This document shows, in pieces, positions 1 to 5,345 of a stretch of DNA of 7,368 nucleotides. The stretch's first letter is position 1. Every line of letters begins with the position of its first letter. The DNA comes from Anaerolineales bacterium (GTDB lineage: Bacteria; Chloroflexota; Anaerolineae; Anaerolineales; Villigracilaceae). Under the pieces are notes generated by a model, which was given only the letters and a program-made list of their open reading frames with translations, was not told the DNA's origin and ran no database searches. The position numbers were made by a program, and so were the translations under genes. The DNA is taken from the NCBI GenBank assembly GCA_020847355.1, contig JADLCG010000032.1, positions 1 to 7,368 on the forward strand. Direction: 5' to 3'.

Positions 1-816
1 GAGATGCTCGGCGCTGAGTTGAATTATTTTGAGGGCGGCGAGATGATGTTTCCGCAGGTGAAAAGACCTTTTATTGAGACTTCGGAAGTCTTAATAGAGT
101 CTTTCAAATCAAGGAATCTTTCAAAAGACTTCCGAAGTCTGGGCAGATTGAGTTTGATTTGTGAAGCAATTGGCTTGGTCAAAGAAGACATTGGAAAAGA
201 TGCTGTGATTTCGGGGATGATCCCCGGGGCTTATACGTTGTTACTTTATATTTGCAACCCGAAAAATTTGTTTATTGAAATGAAGAAGGAATCGCAAGCA
301 GTGATGGATGCTTTGTTAATTCTTTCAGACCTTCTGGCGAAAATTGGCAATGAATATCAAAAAGCAGGCGCAGATTTTATTACGATTCACGATATGGGCG
401 GATCGCCTGGGTTTATTGGTCCAGCCAAATATGAGCAGTTTGTTTTGCCTGCTGAAAAAATGTTGATTGAGAAATTAAATTCAACCACCTCCGCCGAGGA
501 CGGCGAAAGAAGCAAGAAGCCTGTTGTCTTGTCTGTGTGTGGGGATGTGACGAATGGATTGCATCTGCTCGGTCAAACGGGGGCGGATGCGATTTCTGTT
601 GACCAGACGACGGATTTAATTAAGGCGCGTGAAGTATTGAAAGATACATTGCTGTTTGGGAATCTTGATCCCGTAGGGACAATTTGTCAGGGAGGCGAAA
701 GCCAAATTGCAGAGGCAACTCAAAGGGCGAAAGAGGCGGGCGTGGATGCGATCTGGCCCGGTTGTGATTTGCTTGTCCAAACGCCGGTTGAAAATATCAA
801 AACGTTCGTCAAATAA
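1..816 (+). CDS. URO-D/MtaA-family methyltransferase-like protein, 5' end cut by the window edge
   Basis: The frame is open from base 1, so the true start lies upstream; the first visible ATG (4) begins 270 residues, against roughly 340 for the family. Numbering from that Met, family landmarks appear in order: AGADFITIHD (121-130), GP-x2-Y-x2-F-x2-P (139-149), VVLSVCGD (174-181), TGADAISVDQ (192-201), GNLDPV (219-224) and PGC (252-254) followed by TPVENIK. This pattern fits uroporphyrinogen decarboxylase-fold corrinoid:thiol methyltransferases (MtaA/CmuA-like) better than haem-pathway HemE. In MtaA the zinc ligands are H-x-C plus a distal Cys. Here both Cys (179, 254) are present but the His is Ser177. 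Residues about 32-47 and 160-171 look like extra loops, the first encoded by a palindromic insert. Codons are G-rich, unlike the C-rich genes downstream. The substrate is unknown; a corrinoid protein partner may lie upstream. The fold call is firm, the reaction is inferred. Confidence 0.82.
   Translation, partial: EMLGAELNYFEGGEMMFPQVKRPFIETSEVLIESFKSRNLSKDFRSLGRLSLICEAIGLVKEDIGKDAVISGMIPGAYTLLLYICNPKNLFIEMKKESQAVMDALLILSDLLAKIGNEYQKAGADFITIHDMGGSPGFIGPAKYEQFVLPAEKMLIEKLNSTTSAEDGERSKKPVVLSVCGDVTNGLHLLGQTGADAISVDQTTDLIKAREVLKDTLLFGNLDPVGTICQGGESQIAEATQRAKEAGVDAIWPGCDLLVQTPVENIKTFVK
77..140. repeat. Palindromic inverted repeat inside the methyltransferase-like gene
   Basis: AGACTTCGGAAGTCT at 77-91 is the exact reverse complement of AGACTTCCGAAGTCT at 126-140. 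Each 15-mer is itself a perfect palindrome with 7-base arms around one central base, so each can fold alone or pair with the other. The spacer also holds a 9-base direct repeat, TCTTTCAAA (100-108 and 117-125). The unit stays in frame and encodes about residues 25-46 in what should be a variable linker. This resembles a small mobile palindromic element tolerated inside a protein, as described for Rickettsia palindromic elements. Mobility is inferred; only the repeat structure is seen. Confidence 0.7.
492..505. repeat. Short GC hairpin (CGCCG-AGGA-CGGCG) in a probable loop insertion
   Basis: A 5-base stem (492-496 with 501-505) closes a 4-base AGGA loop. It sits in the stretch encoding residues about 160-171 (STTSAEDGERSK), where I would expect the protein to pass almost directly from the helix ending EKL to the strand KPVVL. 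It may be the remnant of a second inserted palindrome, or simply a GC-rich stretch. Confidence 0.25.
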
Positions 817-817
817 A

Positions 818-847
818 AAAACGGAGACTTTTCATAGTCTCCGTTTT
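818..847. terminator. Bidirectional intrinsic terminator shared by convergent genes
   Basis: ACGGAGACT (821-829) pairs with AGTCTCCGT (836-844) around a 6-base loop. The stem extends through A-T pairs (818-820 with 845-847). An A-run precedes it and a T-run follows, so it works on both strands. It begins two bases after the stop of the plus-strand methyltransferase-like gene and ends three bases before the stop of the minus-strand lipoprotein gene, filling the 34-base gap. Confidence 0.85.
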
Positions 848-850
848 GGT

Positions 851-1921
851 TTAATTTCCAGTGCGTTCGCAGAGTTCGGTATATTGTCCGCAAGTGGAAT
901 TGGGACCTTCTTTTGCAGGTTCGCTAACTCTTTCTATATCCGGCGGTTTTACAAAACAACCGAGAGGTTCAATCCCCGTGACGTTGAAACCCAACGAAAC
1001 GCGGCAGGTGTTATCAAACGCGGCAAGCGCTTTGATGGGATAGTTGGGGTCTTGATTATTCGCGGCGCCGGCTTCTTCTGCGGACATAAAATCCTGCGCG
1101 TAGAGCATGGCGGGGTTGATCAATAAGCCGCTGGCGTCTGCGCTCCACATAAAAGCTTCTTTGCCGCCGAAGATCCATTTCTTGAAGGCAATTTCAACGG
1201 CTGGCAAACTGCCGTCTGTGGCTTGGCGAACCCAAGCGAAGTCAGCGTCGTCTTTGGGATAGAGGTTTTGGCTCAAGTCAAAAACGGCGGTTTCAAAACC
1301 GTCGCTTGGGTAGTCATCCGGGCGATTAATTTTAGAGCCGCCCACATCGCCGTTCACATCCAAAAAAACTTTTACTTGATCTGCGGAGAAGCGCTCAGTA
1401 TAAGGACCCTGCGTGACGAGGAGCAACTCCGCCCGCCCATCGCCATTGCGATCAATCTCCACGCCATACGAACCAGTTAAGGATTGCGTTGCCGCATCTA
1501 GACTGACGAATGAAATTTTGACATAATAAAAAATATCGTCGCTGATGATCGAGAAATTGACGATATCCAAATCCGGCAGATAGTTCATCTCGTCGGCGGA
1601 AAAGGGGCGCTCAAAACGATTGCGAAAGAACTCGTCGCCAGAACGCACGACTTTCGTCTCGAAGGTCAAAGCGTTGTCGTTATCATGGGCAGTGGCGCGA
1701 TCGGTAATGCCGGTAGTGGGCACATTGGCGTGAGCGATTGCGCTTTCCGTAGGCTGTTCCTCAGTGACTGGCGGAGCGCTTTCTGTGGGAAGCGGGGTCT
1801 CCGTTACGCTAACGGCGGTTGCGGCTGGTTCAGTTGCAGAAACAGGCGTTTCCGTAACCGGCGTTGAACAAGCCTGCAAAACCATTGCGAGAACGGTCAA
1901 AAACAAAAATCTCTTAAACAT
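851..1921 (-). CDS. Secreted lipoprotein of unknown function with an EF-hand-like calcium loop
   Basis: The protein is 356 residues from ATG 1921. I prefer this start over the in-frame ATG at 1936 because AAGGAGAGG (1933-1925) then lies just upstream, and a compact signal peptide follows: MFKR, hydrophobic residues 5-15, and lipobox LQAC with Cys18 as the lipidated residue (Gln at -2 is less usual). Residues about 19-65 are a Thr/Pro/Glu-rich linker, typical of surface lipoproteins. The rest looks beta-rich. It contains IDRNGDGRAE (156-165), matching a DxNxDGxxE EF-hand/dockerin-type calcium loop, and a second loop-like stretch LDVNGDVGG (187-195). Four cysteines in the C-terminal third (306, 322, 344, 351) could form two disulphides. 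I recognise no named family. It probably sits on the outer face of the membrane. It is transcribed divergently from the LysM lipoprotein gene. Confidence 0.85.
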   Translation of the reverse strand: MFKRFLFLTVLAMVLQACSTPVTETPVSATEPAATAVSVTETPLPTESAPPVTEEQPTESAIAHANVPTTGITDRATAHDNDNALTFETKVVRSGDEFFRNRFERPFSADEMNYLPDLDIVNFSIISDDIFYYVKISFVSLDAATQSLTGSYGVEIDRNGDGRAELLLVTQGPYTERFSADQVKVFLDVNGDVGGSKINRPDDYPSDGFETAVFDLSQNLYPKDDADFAWVRQATDGSLPAVEIAFKKWIFGGKEAFMWSADASGLLINPAMLYAQDFMSAEEAGAANNQDPNYPIKALAAFDNTCRVSLGFNVTGIEPLGCFVKPPDIERVSEPAKEGPNSTCGQYTELCERTGN

Positions 1922-1951
1922 GATCCTCTCCTTCATTGCCTTTCTCGTCAG

Positions 1952-2021
1952 AATATATCACAAGGCTTCGCCTGCAATTTACTTTTGCGCTAAGAAATAA
2001 GGGTGATATTTGTCTATTATA
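1952..2021 (-). promoter_or_regulatory. Candidate promoter(s) for the minus-strand lipoprotein gene
   Basis: Two -10-like hexamers read on the minus strand. TATATT (1957-1952) is preceded by TGA (1960-1958), giving an extended -10 (TGnTATATT) about 31 bases before the start codon. A perfect TATAAT (2021-2016) lies farther up. Neither has a convincing TTGACA box 16-18 bases upstream. I favour the nearer, extended one but cannot decide. Confidence 0.35.
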
Positions 2022-2131
2022 GTTAACAAAAAAGCAAGGCTGTATTTTCCCAAATTGCAGAAACATAACAATCCCCGCCCCAGCCAAAGGATTTGCCCGC
2101 TATAATTTAAAATTATTTTTTGTACGCAAAT

Positions 2132-2150
2132 TGGTCAATTTCTGGTCAAT
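2132..2150 (+). promoter_or_regulatory. Tandem TGGTCAAT direct repeat, candidate operator
   Basis: TGGTCAAT occurs at 2132-2139 and 2143-2150, spaced 11 bases, about one helical turn. The pair ends 13 bases before the -35 box of the LysM gene promoter. That is a plausible place for a dimeric activator or repressor. The protein that would bind is unknown. Confidence 0.35.
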
Positions 2151-2163
2151 AGAACAACTATTC

Positions 2164-2192
2164 TTGACGCTTTAAAAAGGATGTGCTACCAT
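2164..2192 (+). promoter_or_regulatory. Housekeeping-type promoter of the LysM lipoprotein gene
   Basis: TTGACG (2164-2169) and TACCAT (2187-2192) are separated by 17 bases, and TGC immediately precedes the -10 box (extended -10). Transcription should start near 2199, giving a leader of about 28 bases that includes the ribosome site GAGGAG (2216-2221), five bases before the ATG. A 9-base inverted repeat (2151-2159 and 2202-2210) brackets the promoter. Confidence 0.72.
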
Positions 2193-2226
2193 CTCTATCA
2201 AAGTTGTTCTTACACGAGGAGAATCT

Positions 2227-3006
2227 ATGAGTAACACGAAACGCGGCTTAGTGACATTTTCTTGGTTAGTGATCGCAAGCCTTTTAATTACGGCTTGTCA
2301 AAAGTCGCTGTCACAAGCGCCCGCCGCCACGCCAACCCAAATCGCCACCGGGCTATTTGTCTCTCCGTTTCCATCCGCTGAAAACCCGTTGGATATGATC
2401 GCAGAATTTGCCAAGCAAACATCTGTCGCGCAAACTGTCGCCGCTGGCGGCGTGGTCACTACCGGCACGCCTAACCCGATCGCCGGTACGCCGACTCCGC
2501 AAAACGGCACGCCCCAACCCGCCGTGACGAACATCACCAGCACGCCCGGCGTACCCGCCACAGATTCCGCCAACCTCAGCACGCCAACCAACGCCAACAT
2601 GGCTGTCGCTACCACCGCCTCCGCGCCAACTATCGCTCCCGCCAATTCCACGCCAGTTCCGCAAGGCGTTCGTCCGGCAAGCTACACTTTACAAGCTGGA
2701 GAATTTCCATTTTGTATCGCCCGCCGTTTCAACGTAGATCCTTACGCTTTGTTATCCGCCAGCGGATTGACCAGCCCGGATCTATATTACCCGGGTCTCA
2801 CCTTGAAGATTCCGCAAAGCGGCAGTTTCCCCGGCGAGCGCATGTTGATTTCCCACCCTGCCACCTACAGCGTGCTTTCCTCAGACGAAACTTTATACAG
2901 CATCGCCTGTAAATATGGAGACGTAGACCCAGGTCAAATCGCTTCCGCCAATGGCATCGCCACCGGCTCAACGCTGAGCGTCGGTCAACAAATCAAAATT
3001 CCGTAA
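2227..3006 (+). CDS. Lipoprotein with two C-terminal LysM domains
   Basis: The protein is 259 residues. A signal peptide (residues 1-23) ends in lipobox ITAC, lipidated at Cys24. Residues about 30-150 form a low-complexity Thr/Pro/Ala linker with repeated GTP/STP steps, a spacer that could reach through the cell wall or surface layer. LysM 1 spans about 152-196 (YTLQAGE, IARRFNVDP, PGLTLKIP). LysM 2 spans about 213-259 (YSVLSSDETLYSIACKYG, VGQQIKIP) and ends with the protein. LysM domains bind N-acetylglucosamine-containing glycans such as peptidoglycan, so this is probably an envelope anchor or wall-binding lipoprotein. No catalytic domain is present. Each LysM carries one Cys (163, 228), which could pair. 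The start is fixed by GAGGAG at 2216-2221. It is transcribed from the promoter at 2164 and closed by the hairpin at 3021. Confidence 0.92.
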   Translation: MSNTKRGLVTFSWLVIASLLITACQKSLSQAPAATPTQIATGLFVSPFPSAENPLDMIAEFAKQTSVAQTVAAGGVVTTGTPNPIAGTPTPQNGTPQPAVTNITSTPGVPATDSANLSTPTNANMAVATTASAPTIAPANSTPVPQGVRPASYTLQAGEFPFCIARRFNVDPYALLSASGLTSPDLYYPGLTLKIPQSGSFPGERMLISHPATYSVLSSDETLYSIACKYGDVDPGQIASANGIATGSTLSVGQQIKIP

Positions 3007-3020
3007 AATCTTAATCTGCC

Positions 3021-3051
3021 AAAAGCCCAGGCAAACGCTTGGGCTTTTTTT
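3021..3051 (+). terminator. Intrinsic terminator after the LysM lipoprotein gene
   Basis: The arm at 3021-3032 (AAAAGCCCAGGC) pairs with 3037-3048 around an AAAC loop, with one G-T wobble. The descending arm runs into a T-rich tract (seven Ts, 3045-3051). The hairpin lies 14 bases after the LysM stop and only about 19 bases before the next start codon, so it may also meter read-through into the NUDIX gene. Confidence 0.88.
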
Positions 3052-3069
3052 ATACCCATAGGAGAACTT

Positions 3070-3600
3070 ATGCCATTTCAATTGATCAAATCCGAAACCT
3101 TGTTACAAGGGCGCACCTTCAAAATTCGCCGCGATCTATTGCAAACGCCGGACGGGCGCGAAACAAAATATGAAATTGTCGAACACGGCGGCTCAGTCGT
3201 GATTATCCCAATGGATCAAGCTGGAAACATATTATTCGTCCGCCAATACCGCCACGCCGCCGGAATGGATATGCTTGAACTCCCCGCCGGAACGCGCGAA
3301 AAAGACGAACCTTTTGAAGAATGCGCCGCGCGCGAAATCCGCGAAGAGACGGGGATGCAAGCTGGAACATTGAAACAACTCGGCTCTTTCTACCTCGCGC
3401 CGGGTTACTCGACCGAATACATGGGCGTCTTCCTAGCCACCGATCTCAAACACAATCCGCTCCAAGCCGATGACGACGAATTTCTAGCGGTGGAAAAAAT
3501 TCCAGTCCAGCAAGCCTTTCAAATGGCAGAGCGCGGCGAACTGCCCGACGCCAAAACTCTCGCCGCATTATTGATGGCGAAAAATTATTTGGAAACATAA
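3070..3600 (+). CDS. NUDIX hydrolase, ADP-ribose pyrophosphatase type
   Basis: The protein is 176 residues, the usual size for bacterial ADP-ribose pyrophosphatases (NudF-like). The NUDIX box is complete at residues 74-96 and matches Gx5Ex7REUxEExGU exactly (G74, E80, R88-E89, E92-E93, G95, M96). The glutamates bind the metal used to cut the diphosphate. A proline (P111, in APGYSTE) lies 16 residues after the box glycine; this is the recognised mark of the ADP-ribose subgroup. The N-terminal part (FKIRRDLLQTPDGRETKYEIVEHGGSVVIIP) has the usual dimer-swap beta layout. It would hydrolyse ADP-ribose to AMP and ribose 5-phosphate in the cytoplasm, a housekeeping or NAD-turnover role. AGGAGA (3060-3065) sets the start. 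No promoter fits between the terminator and the start codon. Confidence 0.92.
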   Translation: MPFQLIKSETLLQGRTFKIRRDLLQTPDGRETKYEIVEHGGSVVIIPMDQAGNILFVRQYRHAAGMDMLELPAGTREKDEPFEECAAREIREETGMQAGTLKQLGSFYLAPGYSTEYMGVFLATDLKHNPLQADDDEFLAVEKIPVQQAFQMAERGELPDAKTLAALLMAKNYLET

Positions 3601-3607
3601 AGTTCAC

Positions 3608-3635
3608 TGCAACATTTTCCCGCCGACTCCTGTAT
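3608..3635 (+). promoter_or_regulatory. Predicted ECF-sigma promoter of the sigma/anti-sigma operon
   Basis: The -35 region is TGCAACATTTTCCCG (3608-3622) and the -10 region is CTGTAT (3630-3635). The layout matches known ECF promoters (AAC-centred -35, about 16-17 bases, then a CGT/TGT-type -10). The same motif recurs with identical spacing at 5346-5373. Transcription would start near 3642, only about six bases before the sigma ATG, so the message would be almost leaderless. This implies autoregulation by the sigma factor. Confidence 0.68.
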
Positions 3636-3647
3636 TACACTCCAGCT

Positions 3648-4184
3648 ATGAATGCGCCCACCGACCGCGACTTGATCCTGCGCGCCCGTCGCGGCGAGAA
3701 CACGGCTTACAGCGAACTCGTCACCCGCTATCAAACCAGCGTGTTCAACGTCTGCTATCGCATTCTGCACAATTATTTTGACGCAGAAGACCTCGCTCAG
3801 GAGACCTTCATCCGCGCGCTTGATCGCCTGCACACCTTCGATCTCGAACGCGAGTTCAGCCCCTGGGTTCGGCGCATCGCCGCCAACTTGTGCTTGAATC
3901 ATCTCGAAGCGCAGAAACCATCCGCCGCGTTGGATGAAGATCGGGATGAGGATAAAACTCAAAGTCCGGCGGAACAGGTTGAGGTCAAAGAAAGAAGCGA
4001 GCAAATTCGCGCCGCCCTCGCATCCCTGCCGCCGCATTATCGCATCGTCATCGAACTACGCCATTATCAAGAATTATCGTATGCTGAAATTGCGGCTGAA
4101 TTGAACATCCCATTGAGCGACGTGAAGAGTCATCTCTTCCGCGCGCGCCAACTTCTCGCGGAGAAACTCCATGCACCTGACTGA
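3648..4184 (+). CDS. ECF-family RNA polymerase sigma factor (RpoE-like)
   Basis: The protein is 178 residues, typical for ECF sigma factors. Sigma region 2 spans about residues 18-88 and includes the core-binding stretch DAEDLAQETFIRAL (45-58) and the -10 recognition part FSPWVRRIAANLCLNHL (70-86). An acidic linker follows (about 96-115). Sigma region 4 (about 117-172) has the signature LPPHYRIVIELRHYQELSYAEIA and the helix-turn-helix ending VKSHLFRARQLL, which reads the -35 element. Region 3 is absent, as expected. It directs RNA polymerase to a small regulon, and the motif at 3608-3635 and 5346-5373 is the likely target. No Shine-Dalgarno precedes ATG 3648, consistent with a near-leaderless transcript. 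The last 14 bases overlap the anti-sigma gene, so the two are translationally coupled. Confidence 0.95.
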   Translation: MNAPTDRDLILRARRGENTAYSELVTRYQTSVFNVCYRILHNYFDAEDLAQETFIRALDRLHTFDLEREFSPWVRRIAANLCLNHLEAQKPSAALDEDRDEDKTQSPAEQVEVKERSEQIRAALASLPPHYRIVIELRHYQELSYAEIAAELNIPLSDVKSHLFRARQLLAEKLHAPD

Positions 4185-4683
4185 CGATCAACTCAACGAA
4201 TATTTAGATGATGAATCTTCCGAACATGACGCAATTAAAACGCACCTTGATTCGTGCGCTGAATGTGCCGCTCGATTCTCTGCCCTGCAAACTTTATTTG
4301 CCAAATTGGACTCACTGCCCGATACGGCTTTATCTACCAACCTCGCCGCCCGCTTCCTCCCGGACCGAAAACAGATTCCACAACTTCCGCGTTGGCTCAC
4401 GCTGACGATTTCTCTGCAAGCCGTTGGCGCGCTGATCGCATTAGCGCTTGCCGCCCCATTTGTTTCGATGCTGTTGCCGCAAGCGCCATCCTTGACTGCC
4501 TGGCTGTTTGAAATTCAAACGCTCTGGATTGCAGGGCTGGACGCAATTAGCAACTATCAGTTACCAATCGCCCAACTCCCCACCTATCCTGTTGAAATAT
4601 CCACGCTCTTCATCGCCCTCGCTATCGTCTCCGTCTTTTGGATCTTTGGCAATGGCTTTTTGTTAAGAAATCAAAGAAAATAA
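4171..4683 (+). CDS. Membrane-anchored zinc-finger anti-sigma factor
   Basis: The protein is 170 residues. The cytoplasmic N-terminus has the anti-sigma zinc-finger pattern: LNEYLDDE (8-15), then H25-x3-C29-x2-C32 (HLDSCAEC). In this family (RsrA/ChrR/RskA type) the H and two C bind zinc and the domain clamps its sigma factor. A transmembrane helix follows at about 76-102, then a short exposed loop (about 103-143) and a second helix at about 144-165, ending in a basic tail (RNQRK). The RskA family usually has one helix and a large outer domain; here the outer loop is only about 40 residues, so the protein probably senses through the membrane or a partner. It overlaps the sigma gene by 14 bases, which sets the pairing. 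A GGAG site (4156-4159) lies upstream of ATG 4171. Confidence 0.88.
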   Translation: MHLTDDQLNEYLDDESSEHDAIKTHLDSCAECAARFSALQTLFAKLDSLPDTALSTNLAARFLPDRKQIPQLPRWLTLTISLQAVGALIALALAAPFVSMLLPQAPSLTAWLFEIQTLWIAGLDAISNYQLPIAQLPTYPVEISTLFIALAIVSVFWIFGNGFLLRNQRK

Positions 4684-4702
4684 AATACGCGCGGGTTGAG
4701 GA

Positions 4703-4719
4703 GCGGCAACATAAGCCGC
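4703..4719 (+). other. Weak hairpin in the spacer after the anti-sigma gene
   Basis: GCGGC (4703-4707) can pair with GCCGC (4715-4719) over a 7-base loop. Alternatively GCGCGG (4689-4694) can pair with CCGCGC (4716-4721); the two folds exclude each other. No T-run follows, so it is not a classical terminator. It may stabilise or partly attenuate the message between the anti-sigma gene and the membrane-protein gene. Confidence 0.25.
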
Positions 4720-4751
4720 GCATCAAAACCGCTTGTAAATAGGAGTCTTCC

Positions 4752-5237
4752 ATGAATAACATCTTACATCTTGCCATCATCATCCTCTTGCTGACCATTA
4801 CTCTCGCCGCTTACTTTCTTGTGATTGGCGCGTTGTTTGCCAACCGCATAAGTAAAACGCAAACCAGCCTCAACCTCACGCCCGGACGTTCGTTCGGCGT
4901 GGGCATGGTCAACTTCCTTTTCTTTGGCTTGATTGCTTTCGTCATGCTTTCGCTCGCCGAAAACGCAGGGCATTTCATCAAAGGGCTTCTTACCATCCCC
5001 GCCTTGCTCATCCTTGCATTTCTCGCTGTTCTTTTAAGCGTGGGGCTGACCGCCGCCGTGCAACACCTCGCTGAGCGCCTCTTCCCGGATACGGTGAATT
5101 GGAAGCGCAATTTATGGAGCGCAGTCATCTTGTGTATCGCCTGCGCCCTGCCTTTTGTCGGCTGGTTCTTGTTGTTACCTTATATCGCCTTCACTGGAGT
5201 CGGCGCGGCAATCTTGGGATTCTTTCAGAAAAGTTAA
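4752..5237 (+). CDS. Four-helix integral membrane protein of the ECF module (paralogue of 5407-5946)
   Basis: The protein is 161 residues and strongly hydrophobic, with helices at about 5-29, 48-68, 78-103 and 121-157; the last stretch is long enough for two passes or a helical hairpin. Between helices 1 and 2 lies a polar loop, RISKTQTSLNLTPGRSF (32-48). The C-terminal stretch contains LPFVGWFLLLPYIAF (133-147). A PGRS-type loop and a P-x-x-GWF segment also occur in the C-terminal membrane domain of some polymer-forming (bactofilin-like) proteins; that relation is from memory and unproven. No enzyme motif is seen. AGGAG (4741-4745) sets the start. With 68 bases after the anti-sigma stop and no terminator, it is probably co-transcribed with the sigma pair. 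It may be a signal partner of the anti-sigma factor or an envelope effector. Confidence 0.82.
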   Translation: MNNILHLAIIILLLTITLAAYFLVIGALFANRISKTQTSLNLTPGRSFGVGMVNFLFFGLIAFVMLSLAENAGHFIKGLLTIPALLILAFLAVLLSVGLTAAVQHLAERLFPDTVNWKRNLWSAVILCIACALPFVGWFLLLPYIAFTGVGAAILGFFQKS

Positions 5238-5254
5238 TCGCTGATCTTAGACAC

Positions 5255-5306
5255 CGCCCCGAAGGTTTCTCTATAAACGCTCAAATTGAAATCAGCCTTC
5301 GGGGCG
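5255..5306. repeat. Perfect 11-base inverted repeat between the two membrane-protein genes
   Basis: CGCCCCGAAGG (5255-5265) is the exact reverse complement of CCTTCGGGGCG (5296-5306), 30 bases apart. TTTC (5266-5269) and GAAA (5288-5291) can extend the stem past a small bulge. No clean T-run follows, though the downstream bases are T/C-rich. It could terminate the operon from the sigma gene, act as a processing site, or be a dispersed repeat. Confidence 0.6.
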
Positions 5307-5308
5307 AT

Positions 5309-5343
5309 ATTCTTCATTCTTCATTCTCCACTCTCCATTTTCC
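5309..5343 (+). repeat. Heptameric tandem repeat, five degenerate units
   Basis: Consecutive 7-base units read ATTCTTC, ATTCTTC, ATTCTCC, ACTCTCC, ATTTTCC. They start directly after the inverted repeat and end two bases before the second copy of the conserved ECF promoter motif (5345-5373). A related tract lies at 5948-5996, so the pair flanks the membrane-protein gene. It resembles the heptanucleotide STRR repeats known from cyanobacteria; its function here is unknown. Confidence 0.7.
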
Positions 5344-5345
5344 CC

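Larger units (their letters stand above)
1937..2226. other. Divergent spacer between two lipoprotein genes, no coding capacity seen
   Basis: No convincing gene lies here on either strand. The AT-rich spacer holds candidate minus-strand promoter boxes (1952-2021) and a 15-base AT palindrome (ATAATTT-A-AAATTAT, 2102-2116) followed by a T-run. It also holds two TGGTCAAT direct repeats (2132-2150), a 9-base inverted repeat (2151-2159 and 2202-2210) and the plus-strand promoter (2164-2192). The density of symmetric sites suggests control of one or both lipoprotein genes. Confidence 0.6.

Noticed and set aside
2097..2120. Perfect TATAAT on the plus strand at 2101-2106
   Set aside because: No -35 box lies 16-18 bases upstream, and the better TTGACG/TACCAT pair downstream fits the LysM gene. 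It is part of an AT palindrome.
2298..2664. Long open frames on the minus strand opposite the LysM gene
   Set aside because: They mirror the repetitive Thr/Pro/Ala linker codons, lack ribosome sites and show no domain.
3585..4037. Minus-strand open frame of 150 codons opposite the sigma gene
   Set aside because: The plus-strand sigma factor is unmistakable, and the antisense frame has no recognisable domain or ribosome site.
4707..4740. GCAACAT followed by TTGTAA before the gene at 4752, a possible degenerate sigma-type promoter
   Set aside because: The spacing from AAC to TGTA is 23 bases rather than 17, and the TTTTCCCG block is missing.
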